NCBI GenBank assembly: GCA_016180165.1
Contig: JACPBU010000083.1
Location: forward strand, 1-10,518
DNA: 10,518 bases
Source: Candidatus Woesearchaeota archaeon
GTDB lineage: Archaea; Nanobdellota; Nanobdellia; Woesearchaeales; JACPBV01
Direction: 5' to 3'
The translations under genes and the position numbers were made by a program. Below are positions 1 to 5,662 of the stretch, piece after piece; position 1 is the stretch's first letter; every line of letters begins with the position of its first letter. The notes under the pieces are model-generated. The model saw only the letters and a program-made list of their open reading frames with translations, was not told the DNA's origin and did no database searches.

Positions 1-2
1 TG

Positions 3-107
3 TAAAGCCCCGCTCTTTAGAGCGACTTTTGAGTCTAAAAATGCGAACGTAAAAGCCCCGCCCTTTAGGGCGGGGATAGTTCGCATTTTTTTTACTTTTG
101 CGGTTTT
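3..107 (+). repeat. Structured hairpin repeat, copy 1
   Basis: First of two copies of an element about 95-105 bases long; the other is at 5663-5762. It has a small hairpin (CGCTC-TTTA-GAGCG, 11-24). A larger one follows: an outer stem pairing AAAAATGCGAAC (37-48) with GTTCGCATTTTT (79-90), enclosing the 8-bp hairpin CCCCGCCC-TTTA-GGGCGGGG (56-75). A run of eight T (86-93) comes directly after, as in an intrinsic-type terminator. The two copies differ in the inner stem but both keep it paired, so the structure rather than the sequence is conserved. GC-rich hairpins with a TTTA loop also occur at ends of IS200/IS605-type elements, so it could be a remnant or MITE of such an element. No transposase or TnpB gene is in the window. 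Confidence 0.7.
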
Positions 108-241
108 TGACATATTTGTGTCTTTTGCTATATTTGAGAAAGTCAACTGTCCGCTGGTTCAAATCCTGAACATCAAGAAGGCCCCTATAGAAAAGTGCGA
201 GGGGCCGGATTCGAACCGGCGAATGGACTAACCAACGGGAT

Positions 242-281
242 TGCCTAGCTGCAGTTGTATTTTCACTACCTTTACTACCTT
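242..281 (-). other. tRNA intron at canonical position 37/38 with BHB motif
   Basis: The boundary fits an archaeal bulge-helix-bulge. The outer helix is CGGGA/UCCCG (the anticodon stem), the central 4-bp helix pairs CUUA in the anticodon loop with UAGG near the intron 3' end, and the two 3-nt bulges are AG^A and CA^A. Cleavage after the second bulge nucleotide yields the expected CTTAAGA loop. The intron holds two GGTAGT repeats, and GUAGU can pair with ACUGC to form an inner stem. Confidence 0.85.
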
Positions 282-312
282 CTTAAGTCCCGCGCATTTG
301 ACCAGGCTTTGC

Positions 313-333
313 TCTAAGGGCCATCCTGCTGGC
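313..333 (-). other. Insertion or non-canonical intron in tRNA-Leu D-arm
   Basis: Twenty-one extra bases lie between U9 and the D-stem. The flanking GC duplication makes the exact boundary ambiguous (313-333, or shifted by up to 2). AGGG of the acceptor can pair with CCCU in the insertion, and CCA with UGG around a 6-nt loop, giving a relaxed BHB-like fold: one 3-nt bulge (UUG) is clear, while the 3' bulge is irregular and the outer helix poor. Without removal the D-arm cannot form normally, so splicing or loss of function is implied. Confidence 0.6.
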
Positions 334-376
334 AACCCTCGCAAAATACCTGGGCAAAACAAGAATTGACAAACCT

Positions 377-384
377 TATTTAAA
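377..384 (-). promoter_or_regulatory. TATA box of tRNA-Leu
   Basis: Minus strand TTTAAATA, centred about 38 nt before the tRNA 5' end. It would place transcription start roughly 10 nt before the mature end, which RNase P could trim. Confidence 0.6.
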
Positions 385-402
385 TCTATTGTGGTGCTGT
401 AC

Positions 403-712
403 GTATTAAGCTAATCGAGTGGGCTCTACTATCTTCAAAACTCTTGATTGGTTTTGCAAAGGCTCTGTGTCCCCGATGGGTGAAAAAGCGTTCCTGTCCC
501 TTCGGGAAGGAGGGCGACCCCCCACGACGAGCTTGATTAATTTGGACAAGCGAGTTTTGACCTGTCGGAAATCGTTATATCTTATAATGATAGTAACGAT
601 TTCTGAGCATGCTCAAAAACAGCAGTTTTTGACATTAGGATAGTAGAGCCCACGCTCAAAAACAGCAGTTTTTGACATTAGGATAGTAGAGCCCACGTCT
701 GAAGCTTAATAC
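403..712. repeat. 310-bp element bounded by imperfect inverted repeats
   Basis: The left arm 403-433 and right arm 682-712 are inverted copies. GTATTAAGC (403-411) matches GCTTAATAC (704-712), and GTGGGCTCTACTATC (419-433) matches GATAGTAGAGCCCAC (682-696, also 639-653). A 7x7 mismatch separates the two blocks. The interior (434-610) is GC-rich and foldable: TCCC-TTC-GGGA (497-507), GGG-CGA-CCC (512-520), GCTTG/CAAGC (531-551), and a 13-bp stem 565-577/594-606 starting TCGGAAATC. The right arm overlaps the stop codon and last codons of the gene ending at 706. It may be a MITE-like element, a structured non-coding RNA closed by a long terminal helix, or an inverted duplication of a gene end. 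No convincing protein is encoded inside. No clear target-site duplication is visible. Confidence 0.6.
611..696. repeat. Perfect 43-bp tandem duplication
   Basis: Units 611-653 and 654-696 are identical. Each contains the palindrome TCAAAAAC-AGCA-GTTTTTGA and ends in GATAGTAGAGCCCAC, so each can pair with 419-433. Perfect identity suggests a recent duplication, or a misassembly. Confidence 0.9.
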
Positions 713-1233
713 ATACGTGGTGCTTGTTCCACTGGGGCGGTGTATTCTTCGAAAAAAGATTTAAGCGATCCATAGAGGCTTTCAACGTATCCTGCAACAA
801 CCCCGTCATATTTCCTTTCCTGAAATTTGTAGATATAATGCTCAAAAGCTGCCCGAAAGAAATAAAACCAGCCTTTCTGCTGCCACATCCCATGCAGGTG
901 AGTTTCGAGAAATGCATCAAAGATGATTAGGGCTTTTCCCTTGTTCAGGCGCCTTTCCCTTCCCTTCTTCTTTATGCTTGCAGCGGTGACTTCCTGGAAC
1001 AATGCACGCATGCGCACCACTGACAGGGCCAGCTCGGAGAGGTGATGGAATATCTCGATTGTCCATTCAATATCTTTTCCCTGCTCGCTCACATACTCCC
1101 GCTTCATCTTCACCTCTTTTTCCATGCCGTTATCCTCTATCCATCGTTCTACTACCTCAAAAAACCGCTGCACTTCAAAAGGGCCGTCATAGGCCAGTTC
1201 ACGGTTTTCAACGACAATCTTTTTTTCGCTCAT
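706..1233 (-). CDS. Hypothetical protein, paralogue 1 (last gene of the operon)
   Basis: A 175-residue protein of unknown function, starting at the ATG at 1233. The frame could begin two codons upstream at TTG (1239), but the ATG lies only 2 nt after the preceding gene's TGA and is the better start. It shares a pattern with the next two genes: an N-terminal strand and turn (LAYDGPF), a helix with W, a charged middle, then a K-G-x-A-x-I-x-F-D-x-F-L-x-T block, a W-rich turn, FFRxxFxxYIYK, and a C-terminal helix. It has no signal peptide or membrane segment, so it is probably cytosolic. Its 3' end lies in the right arm of the 403-712 inverted repeat. A plus-strand frame across 1002-1760 is judged a shadow. 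Confidence 0.75.
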   Translation of the reverse strand: MSEKKIVVENRELAYDGPFEVQRFFEVVERWIEDNGMEKEVKMKREYVSEQGKDIEWTIEIFHHLSELALSVVRMRALFQEVTAASIKKKGRERRLNKGKALIIFDAFLETHLHGMWQQKGWFYFFRAAFEHYIYKFQERKYDGVVAGYVESLYGSLKSFFEEYTAPVEQAPRMY

Positions 1234-1235
1234 GT

Positions 1236-1766
1236 TCAATGCCCGGGAGAATGGCTGGGTGCCTTGGGGAGGCTCTGCATATTGAGGAATCTCTCGACGA
1301 GGTGAAAGAGCTCATAACAATCCCTTGTCAGCTGCCTTTCGAAGCGGTCAGTATACAGCTTATAGATAAACTTGTCAAACATCGTGCGGAGAAATATCAG
1401 CAGCGGCCTGTCTTCCCACTTGCTTTCGCTGTCCGTCTGAAGGAATCCATCAAGAAAAAAAAGGATCCTCCCCCTGTCAACCTTCATCTTCCTTTTGTCT
1501 TTCACGAGCTCAACTTTCTTCAGGTTCTTGCCGAGGATGCGCATCTTCAGGCAGAAGATAGTATAGTCGGAGAGCCTCTTGGTAACCTGGTTCTCATACT
1601 CAATCTGCCTTCCGTCGGGCGTCTCAATCTCATTTGCCTTGTTCTCATTCTTCTCCATATCTTTCTCGAACGCCCATGCATTGATGACCCGGATCAAACC
1701 CTTAAAATCAAAGGTTCCCGAATAGTCCAGCTTCAGATGGTCAACAATAAGCCTGAATGATGACAT
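1236..1766 (-). CDS. Hypothetical protein, paralogue 2
   Basis: A 176-residue cytosolic protein of unknown function and the clearest member of the three-gene family. It reads LDYSGTFDFKGL...W near the N-terminus, then a charged middle with PDGRQIEYE, the core VDRGRILFFLDGFLQT, a KWEDRPLLIFLRTMFDKFIYK segment, and a final helix. This mixed strand-helix plan is shared with the neighbours. The ATG follows the upstream gene's TAG with no gap (stop 1767-1769). Its Shine-Dalgarno GGAGGAG (1774-1780) is the strongest in the operon and fixes the start. The tail (SLPKAPSHSPGH) looks unstructured. Confidence 0.8.
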   Translation of the reverse strand: MSSFRLIVDHLKLDYSGTFDFKGLIRVINAWAFEKDMEKNENKANEIETPDGRQIEYENQVTKRLSDYTIFCLKMRILGKNLKKVELVKDKRKMKVDRGRILFFLDGFLQTDSESKWEDRPLLIFLRTMFDKFIYKLYTDRFERQLTRDCYELFHLVERFLNMQSLPKAPSHSPGH

Positions 1767-2330
1767 CTAATATCTCCTCCAGATGCCGCCGATGTGGCGG
1801 TGCTCAAATTCGTCTGATTCCATCTGCAGCTTATTTTTAATAAGGGCGTGGAGCTCGTAGAGCTCGTATTTCAACTTGGTCTCCCACCCCATGACGATAT
1901 TGTTCTTGATGACATACTTCTCGAAGAAATTTTTCAGCTCCCTGAGAAAGCTGGTCCCACCGAACTGCTTTTCCCAGTCAGTGGCCAGGTCTGCCTGGAG
2001 CTCAACCCAGATCCTTCCCTTGGTGAAGATCCGCTTATCTCCCTGCTGGTCAACGACCTCAATGTCCCTTGCGTCGTAAGTATGCATATAGATGGCGTAA
2101 TGGAACTGGACATATTCTGTCTCTTTTCTCTCGGCTTCCCAGATGTATTGCCGCTCTACACCAAAGGGAGAGGGGCGCTTATGCTTGTAAACGCGCTCAT
2201 GGAACTTGTATTTCCTCAGGTGGAAGAATTCTGCAATGGATTCATAGAGCTCCTGCATATTCCAGACGCCGGTTCTCCTGATATAGAGCGGGCCTTCACC
2301 ATATGCGGCAGCGACGCTTTCTTTGGGCAT
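1767..2330 (-). CDS. Hypothetical protein, paralogue 3 (first gene of the operon)
   Basis: A 187-residue protein of unknown function. It is the most diverged of the three tandem relatives but keeps the order: a glycine-containing N-terminal turn (RRTGVWNMQELY), a charged middle with strand-like segments, KGRIWVELQADLATDW, then FLRELKNFFEKYVIK and a C-terminal helix. No signal peptide or membrane segment is seen. The start at 2330 fits a leaderless transcript, since a TTTATATA box lies 23-30 nt upstream and there is no Shine-Dalgarno. The order of transcription is this gene, then those ending at 1236 and 706, with gaps of 0 and 2 nt. Co-expression in similar amounts suggests the three could form a hetero-oligomer (inference). 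Confidence 0.78.
   Translation of the reverse strand: MPKESVAAAYGEGPLYIRRTGVWNMQELYESIAEFFHLRKYKFHERVYKHKRPSPFGVERQYIWEAERKETEYVQFHYAIYMHTYDARDIEVVDQQGDKRIFTKGRIWVELQADLATDWEKQFGGTSFLRELKNFFEKYVIKNNIVMGWETKLKYELYELHALIKNKLQMESDEFEHRHIGGIWRRY
1774..1780 (-). promoter_or_regulatory. Shine-Dalgarno site for the middle operon gene
   Basis: GGAGGAG on the minus strand, 7 nt before the ATG at 1766. The first operon gene appears leaderless, so the internal genes need such sites. Confidence 0.7.
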
Positions 2331-2352
2331 GGGAAAGTTTTGAGAAACTGAA

Positions 2353-2360
2353 TATATAAA
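2353..2360 (-). promoter_or_regulatory. TATA box of the three-paralogue operon
   Basis: Minus strand TTTATATA, centred about 26 nt before the ATG at 2330, so the transcript would begin at or next to the start codon. Confidence 0.75.
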
Positions 2361-2423
2361 GCTTGTGCCCTGTTTTTGGGTTATCAGCGAAATGTGGCCC
2401 TGAATCGGGATTGGAGGGCAATG

Positions 2424-4367
2424 CTAATAATTAATGAGAACTTCCACATCTTTTCCGAAAATACCTTTCAAATGGCCGAAAAGCTTTTCCTTGATAAACA
2501 CTTTAGGGGGGATGTTGATCTTGGCGATGTGTTTCTCCATCTCTTCCAGGCTTGATTTGGTTGGAAGGCCAATACTGCCATCGGGATTAATCTTTGCCTT
2601 GAGAATCTCCTTCTCTTCCTTGTCAATATCTGTGGTGATGAATGCCTGGTCATCCATGAGGAGTATCTCGCCATAATGGTCGCCGTGCTTGACGCGGACC
2701 TTTGCCCGCTCAAGCTCCCTGCCTCTTGCCCTCTGCATATGCTCAACCAAGAATCTCATCAATTGTGAGGAATCCCTCTTGATCTTGTCGACTTCGGGCT
2801 GGGTGAGCTTCCCTTCCTGGTAGTCCTTCTTTGCCTTCATGATCTCATTGAGCATACGGAGGAATTTTGCAGGTATCTTGCCGCCATGGACAAGCTCGCG
2901 CTCAAAGCATTTGATGACATCATCATCATTCACGCGCTCAACGCCCTCCTGGCGGAGGACATCCCTGATGACGGTAACAATAGAGTCATATACTTCAAGC
3001 AAGAGGCGCTTTATCCTCTTTAGGAATTTATCTGCGGCATCAAGCAATTCATCAACTTCCTTCCCGGTGAGGTCTTTTTTCAGGCCATGCTCAATATCTT
3101 TTCTTGTCGTGACAACCTTGTCGAGCGTCTCGATGAACTTTTCTTCCAGAAGCTTCTCTTTCTTGACAAAAATCTCCCTCATGAGCTCCGCTGTCTCCTT
3201 TGGGGCTGGAGGCGGAACACCATACAGCATAAGGGCTGCCTGTGAAGGGGTTAGAATCGCATAATAAATGTCTTCCATCCCGATATTCTTGAGCTCGGTC
3301 CTGACCCTGGTGAGCATCTGCTCCCCCGATGCCATGAACATATCGATAGCTTCAGTGCTTGGCTTGATCTTACCCATCCTCAACAGCTGCTTCCAAGGCA
3401 TGAAGATGCCACGGTCATAGAAGGGAACACCGTCCCTAAGAAGAGTGAAAATGATGGGATTTGCTTCTTTCAATGAGTCCCAGAAATCAGTGAGGATATA
3501 GACCTGGATGTTGAGCTTATTCCTGATGCCGGTCATCTCCCCTGCCTCAATGCCCATGCCGATGATGATAGCACGGAGCTTGTCCTTCAGCTCAACCCTG
3601 GTCATCCTCTTGACGTCGGTGTCATCAATGACAATCCAGACATCAATGTCAGATGTTTTTGTCGCCCTGCCCTGGATCAATGAGCCGGCAAGGACGTAAG
3701 AAACGATATATTTCTCAAACTTCCTCAACACCATGGTCTTGTGGATCTCAGCAATCTTGATGGCAGCAAGCATACCCGTGTCATATACTGGGGCTGAAAG
3801 GGAGATGAGCTGGAGCAATTCATATTTTGCATCGTAACAGTTCTGCCAGAGCTCGCTGAGGATAATCACCTCAGGGATTATCTTCGGATCAATCTCCTGG
3901 GCCTGCTTATCGACGATAGTGAGCAGCTTCTGCTTCAATTCCTGCTTTGACATCTTTTTTGAGTCGGAATCATCGACGAGAACAAGGACAGATATCTTTT
4001 CGGTGTCCGGCTTTTCACCCTCCTTCGGCCTTGGCGGCGGGAGAAGGGCAACAGCCATGATATACTTGTCAAACTTTTCCACAACTTTCTTTTGGAACTT
4101 CTCTAATTTCGCCTTGATTTCCTTGAGCTTCTCCTCTTGTTCTTTTGTCAGTGGAGGAAGCTGGGGCATTCCTGGCTGAGCGCCCTGAGGAATCCCTTGC
4201 TGCGGCAAAGTTTCTTGGGGGGTTGGTTGGCTCTGGGGAGGCTGTATCGGGCCTTCAGGGAGCTTTGTGTCAACACCGATCGGCTTTTGGGGTGGCTGAG
4301 CGTTAGCTTTACCCTTATATGATTCTGAAGATGAGCTTTCCTGCTGTGCCTTGTGTTTTTTACCCAT
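2424..4367 (-). CDS. Two NTase-fold domains fused to a HEPN-like domain (MNT-HEPN-like fusion)
   Basis: 647 residues. Residues 1-72 are Pro/Gln-rich and probably disordered; 74-99 are a charged helix. Two nucleotidyltransferase-fold repeats follow. The first (about 97-200) keeps VLVLVDDSD but lacks the Gly-Ser loop. The second (about 216-320) has AGS (227-229) and DID (240-242), an exact GSx10DxD as in MntA-type minimal nucleotidyltransferases. The expected third acidic residue seems to be Gln288 (in NIQVYIL); the first repeat has Glu167 there. Residues about 335-460 look like HEPN: YYAILTPSQAALMLYG (368-383), then R422-KDIE-H427, an Rx4H motif. In HepT toxins this is followed by x-Tyr, the residue modified by MntA; here it is Leu429. 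A second helical, HEPN-like unit (about 465-545) and a beta-rich tail (555-647) of unknown role end the chain. The start is leaderless behind a TATA box. Function is inferred: self-contained nucleotidyl transfer and RNA cleavage or binding. Confidence 0.85.
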   Translation of the reverse strand: MGKKHKAQQESSSSESYKGKANAQPPQKPIGVDTKLPEGPIQPPQSQPTPQETLPQQGIPQGAQPGMPQLPPLTKEQEEKLKEIKAKLEKFQKKVVEKFDKYIMAVALLPPPRPKEGEKPDTEKISVLVLVDDSDSKKMSKQELKQKLLTIVDKQAQEIDPKIIPEVIILSELWQNCYDAKYELLQLISLSAPVYDTGMLAAIKIAEIHKTMVLRKFEKYIVSYVLAGSLIQGRATKTSDIDVWIVIDDTDVKRMTRVELKDKLRAIIIGMGIEAGEMTGIRNKLNIQVYILTDFWDSLKEANPIIFTLLRDGVPFYDRGIFMPWKQLLRMGKIKPSTEAIDMFMASGEQMLTRVRTELKNIGMEDIYYAILTPSQAALMLYGVPPPAPKETAELMREIFVKKEKLLEEKFIETLDKVVTTRKDIEHGLKKDLTGKEVDELLDAADKFLKRIKRLLLEVYDSIVTVIRDVLRQEGVERVNDDDVIKCFERELVHGGKIPAKFLRMLNEIMKAKKDYQEGKLTQPEVDKIKRDSSQLMRFLVEHMQRARGRELERAKVRVKHGDHYGEILLMDDQAFITTDIDKEEKEILKAKINPDGSIGLPTKSSLEEMEKHIAKINIPPKVFIKEKLFGHLKGIFGKDVEVLINY

Positions 4368-4390
4368 AGGGAACCTGCTTTTGCTTATGG

Positions 4391-4399
4391 ATTTATAAG
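4391..4399 (-). promoter_or_regulatory. TATA box of the NTase-HEPN gene
   Basis: Minus strand CTTATAAAT, centred about 28 nt before the ATG at 4367, giving a leaderless transcript. A second TATA-like stretch (TTTATAAA, 4403-4410) lies just upstream. Confidence 0.7.
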
Positions 4400-4454
4400 A
4401 GTGTTTATAAAGTTTGCTTTTTCATTTATTGTTTGTTATCGTTAAGTGGTAAAA

Positions 4455-4586
4455 TTATTTTGGAATTTCTGGGCACTGGAGCATGAGGCGCCCTTCATTC
4501 TTTTTTCTTCCGACGGTAATCTTGGGCTGGCCTTTTACTGGCCGGGTGAATGCATCTTTTGTTTTTTCAACCGAAAGATTTATAAG
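4455..4586 (-). other. Open frame without a standard start in the divergent intergenic region
   Basis: Between stops at 4587-4589 and 4455-4457 a 43-codon minus-strand frame reads like protein: KDAFTRPVKGQPKITV, then GRKKNEGRLMLQCPEIPK. The only ATG is late (within RLMLQ) and no GTG or TTG precedes it. A TATA-like box at the upstream end would start transcription near an out-of-frame ATG that reads only MHSPGQ. It may be a frameshifted small gene, a remnant, or chance. Nothing else was recognised in 4400-4578, which also holds a short GGCC/GGCC inverted repeat. Confidence 0.25.
4579..4586 (+). promoter_or_regulatory. TATA box of the 4664-5616 operon
   Basis: TTTATAAG, predicting transcription start near 4610 and a leader of about 55 nt. 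This is unlike the leaderless neighbours. Confidence 0.6.
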
Positions 4587-4607
4587 TTAGCGTTTCTCTA
4601 TTTTATC

Positions 4608-4656
4608 ATTCCATAGAGGAGAAGGAGCAATAGAGAAAAATGGAATTTTAAAGGTG
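4608..4656 (+). promoter_or_regulatory. Structured leader with purine-rich site and three-codon reading frame
   Basis: ATTCCAT (4608-4614) and ATGGAAT (4640-4646) are inverted repeats enclosing GAGGAGAAGGAG (4616-4627), a Shine-Dalgarno-like stretch. The ATG in the right arm opens a minimal frame, Met-Glu-Phe-stop (4640-4651). The real gene has its own weak site GGTG (4653-4656) 7 nt before the ATG at 4664. Regulation through folding or initiation at the mini-frame is conceivable but unproven. Confidence 0.35.
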
Positions 4657-4663
4657 CGAGAAA

Positions 4664-5287
4664 ATGGCAGAACACGGCGATCATGGGCATGGCGGAGGGC
4701 ATAGTAAATCCAGTGTGGAAGTTGCTGCGAATAAAGCAGTCCGGCATATCAAAGAAGTTGTCGAGAGCACGAGGGAGTTGCCTAAATATGTCCAGTCTAT
4801 TTTTCAATCCGGGCGCTTTTATGACACCGATGGTAATGCAAAAAATGTTGACAAACTTGCAGAACAAATATTGGGCCCTGAGGGAGAGACACTTTATAAT
4901 CGGTTACAGAAATATCTCCCAGAAACGGAGCGTGGAAGGGCATCTGAGGATATTCTTGCACAATATGGCATTAGTTATGAAGATATGGTTGAACTCATCT
5001 TCAGCAACCTTGATCCAGATGGGAAGATAGGTGTCCAGACTGAGCAGGCAATTGAAGGGGCGATACGGCGGGCTGCTCAAGACCCTCTTTTAAGGAAAGT
5101 CGATAATCTCGTATTACAGAAAAAAAGTGCCAAAGAAAAAGCAGGTGTTCTGGCAGGGATTGCCCATGCGTATCAGGACGAAGGGTTGGAAGAAATTGCA
5201 GATGCATTATTGGAACAGCATAGAAATAACCCAGATAGGTTAAATGCATCATTAAATTATCATCCCCTTAAAGAGTTGGTTCACTAA
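4664..5287 (+). CDS. Hypothetical protein with His-rich N-terminus
   Basis: A 207-residue protein I do not recognise. Its N-terminus has four histidines between glycines (H4, H7, H9, H13, in HGDHGHGGGH), a plausible metal-binding tail. The rest is mainly helical and soluble, with no signal peptide or membrane segment. Two Asp/Gly turns (YDTDGN at 53-58 and LDPDGKIG at 116-123) recall calcium-binding loops. The second is out of register with a canonical EF-hand by one residue, so binding is not claimed. The C-terminal third (KEKAGVLAGIAHAYQDEGLEEIADALLEQ) looks like paired helices of a repeat fold. The start is the first ATG after an in-frame stop. Its stop TAA shares one base with the next gene's ATG, so the two are probably translated together. 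Confidence 0.75.
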   Translation: MAEHGDHGHGGGHSKSSVEVAANKAVRHIKEVVESTRELPKYVQSIFQSGRFYDTDGNAKNVDKLAEQILGPEGETLYNRLQKYLPETERGRASEDILAQYGISYEDMVELIFSNLDPDGKIGVQTEQAIEGAIRRAAQDPLLRKVDNLVLQKKSAKEKAGVLAGIAHAYQDEGLEEIADALLEQHRNNPDRLNASLNYHPLKELVH

Positions 5288-5616
5288 TGAAAAAGTTTAG
5301 GAAAGCCCTTGATAACGTCGAGAGTGTTCTCAAGAGCAAAAAACTCTCGAAAGAGGAAAAAGAAAAAAAGGTGTACCACCTTCTTAATATCCATAATGGG
5401 ACCTGTGCTGTGGTCTTCCACCAATTACAGGAATTGCAGAAGCTTCATCGGCTTTATCAAACACAGCTTTACATCTTTATGAAATTCCTTTCGGAACGGC
5501 ACCTTCCCAAAGATATACCCTTTTATTTGCGAGAAGTTAAGAAACTTCGGCATATGCATCTTGATAGGTATCAACTCATTAAAGAAATATTGAAGGAAGA
5601 AAAATTCCTTGAATGA
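5287..5616 (+). CDS. Small helical hypothetical protein
   Basis: A 109-residue, Lys- and Leu-rich protein, likely all helical, of unknown function. Residues 1-30 are strongly basic (KKFRKALDNVESVLKSKKLSKEEKEKK). The middle has a heptad-like run (FHQLQELQKLHRLYQTQLYIFMKFL) suggesting a coiled coil or helical bundle, and the C-terminal helix is charged. No membrane segment is seen. The start overlaps the preceding stop (TAATG) with only a weak Shine-Dalgarno-like sequence, so translational coupling is likely and the two products may interact. The hairpin repeat copy 2 follows within about 50 bases and probably ends the transcript. Confidence 0.7.
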   Translation: MKKFRKALDNVESVLKSKKLSKEEKEKKVYHLLNIHNGTCAVVFHQLQELQKLHRLYQTQLYIFMKFLSERHLPKDIPFYLREVKKLRHMHLDRYQLIKEILKEEKFLE

Positions 5617-5662
5617 TTTACTTTCTCCTTTTTACCGCCTTTTACTTCAAAGTCGCTGGGTT

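Larger units (their letters stand above)
196..342 (-). tRNA. tRNA-Leu(UAA) with two insertions (introns)
   Basis: On the minus strand the 7-bp acceptor stem GCGAGGG/CCCTCGC is perfect, the discriminator is A (196), the T-arm is GCCGG-TTCGAAT-CCGGC, G18G19 lies in CCTGGTC, and a long variable arm marks a class II tRNA. The anticodon loop CTTAAGA gives anticodon TAA (283-285), so Leu. The gene spans 147 nt. Removing a 40-nt insertion after position 37 (242-281) and a 21-nt insertion in the 5' D-arm (about 313-333, boundary uncertain by 2 nt) leaves 86 nt, normal for tRNA-Leu. D-stem GCA/TGC forms only after the second removal. CCA is not encoded, as is common in archaea. A TTTAAATA box lies 35 nt upstream (377-384), and a short T-run (complement of 191-194) follows the 3' end. 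Confidence 0.9.

Noticed and set aside
3..107. A TnpB guide (omega) RNA or complete IS605 end.
   Set aside because: The hairpins are suggestive, but there is no tnpA or tnpB gene in the window, so only a structured repeat is claimed.
156..166. GGTTCAAATCC, a T-loop-like sequence suggesting another tRNA or a tRNA fragment on the plus strand.
   Set aside because: The flanking bases do not form a T-stem (GCTGG against CCTGA) and no matching acceptor stem or anticodon arm is found upstream.
419..643. A 74-codon plus-strand frame inside the inverted-repeat element.
   Set aside because: It starts in the left arm and ends in the tandem repeat; the composition is not protein-like and the sequence is better explained by RNA or DNA structure.
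1002..1760. A 252-codon plus-strand frame across two of the paralogue genes.
   Set aside because: The minus-strand frames resemble each other, have a promoter and Shine-Dalgarno site, and are tightly packed. The plus frame has no such support and crosses the gene boundary.
1848..2351. A 167-codon plus-strand frame opposite the first operon gene.
   Set aside because: It is the complement of a gene with a family pattern and leaderless promoter; no start signal is seen on the plus strand.
5008..5046. EF-hand calcium-binding loop (LDPDGKIG) in the His-tailed protein.
   Set aside because: The terminal acidic residue is one position out of register and no second canonical loop is present.
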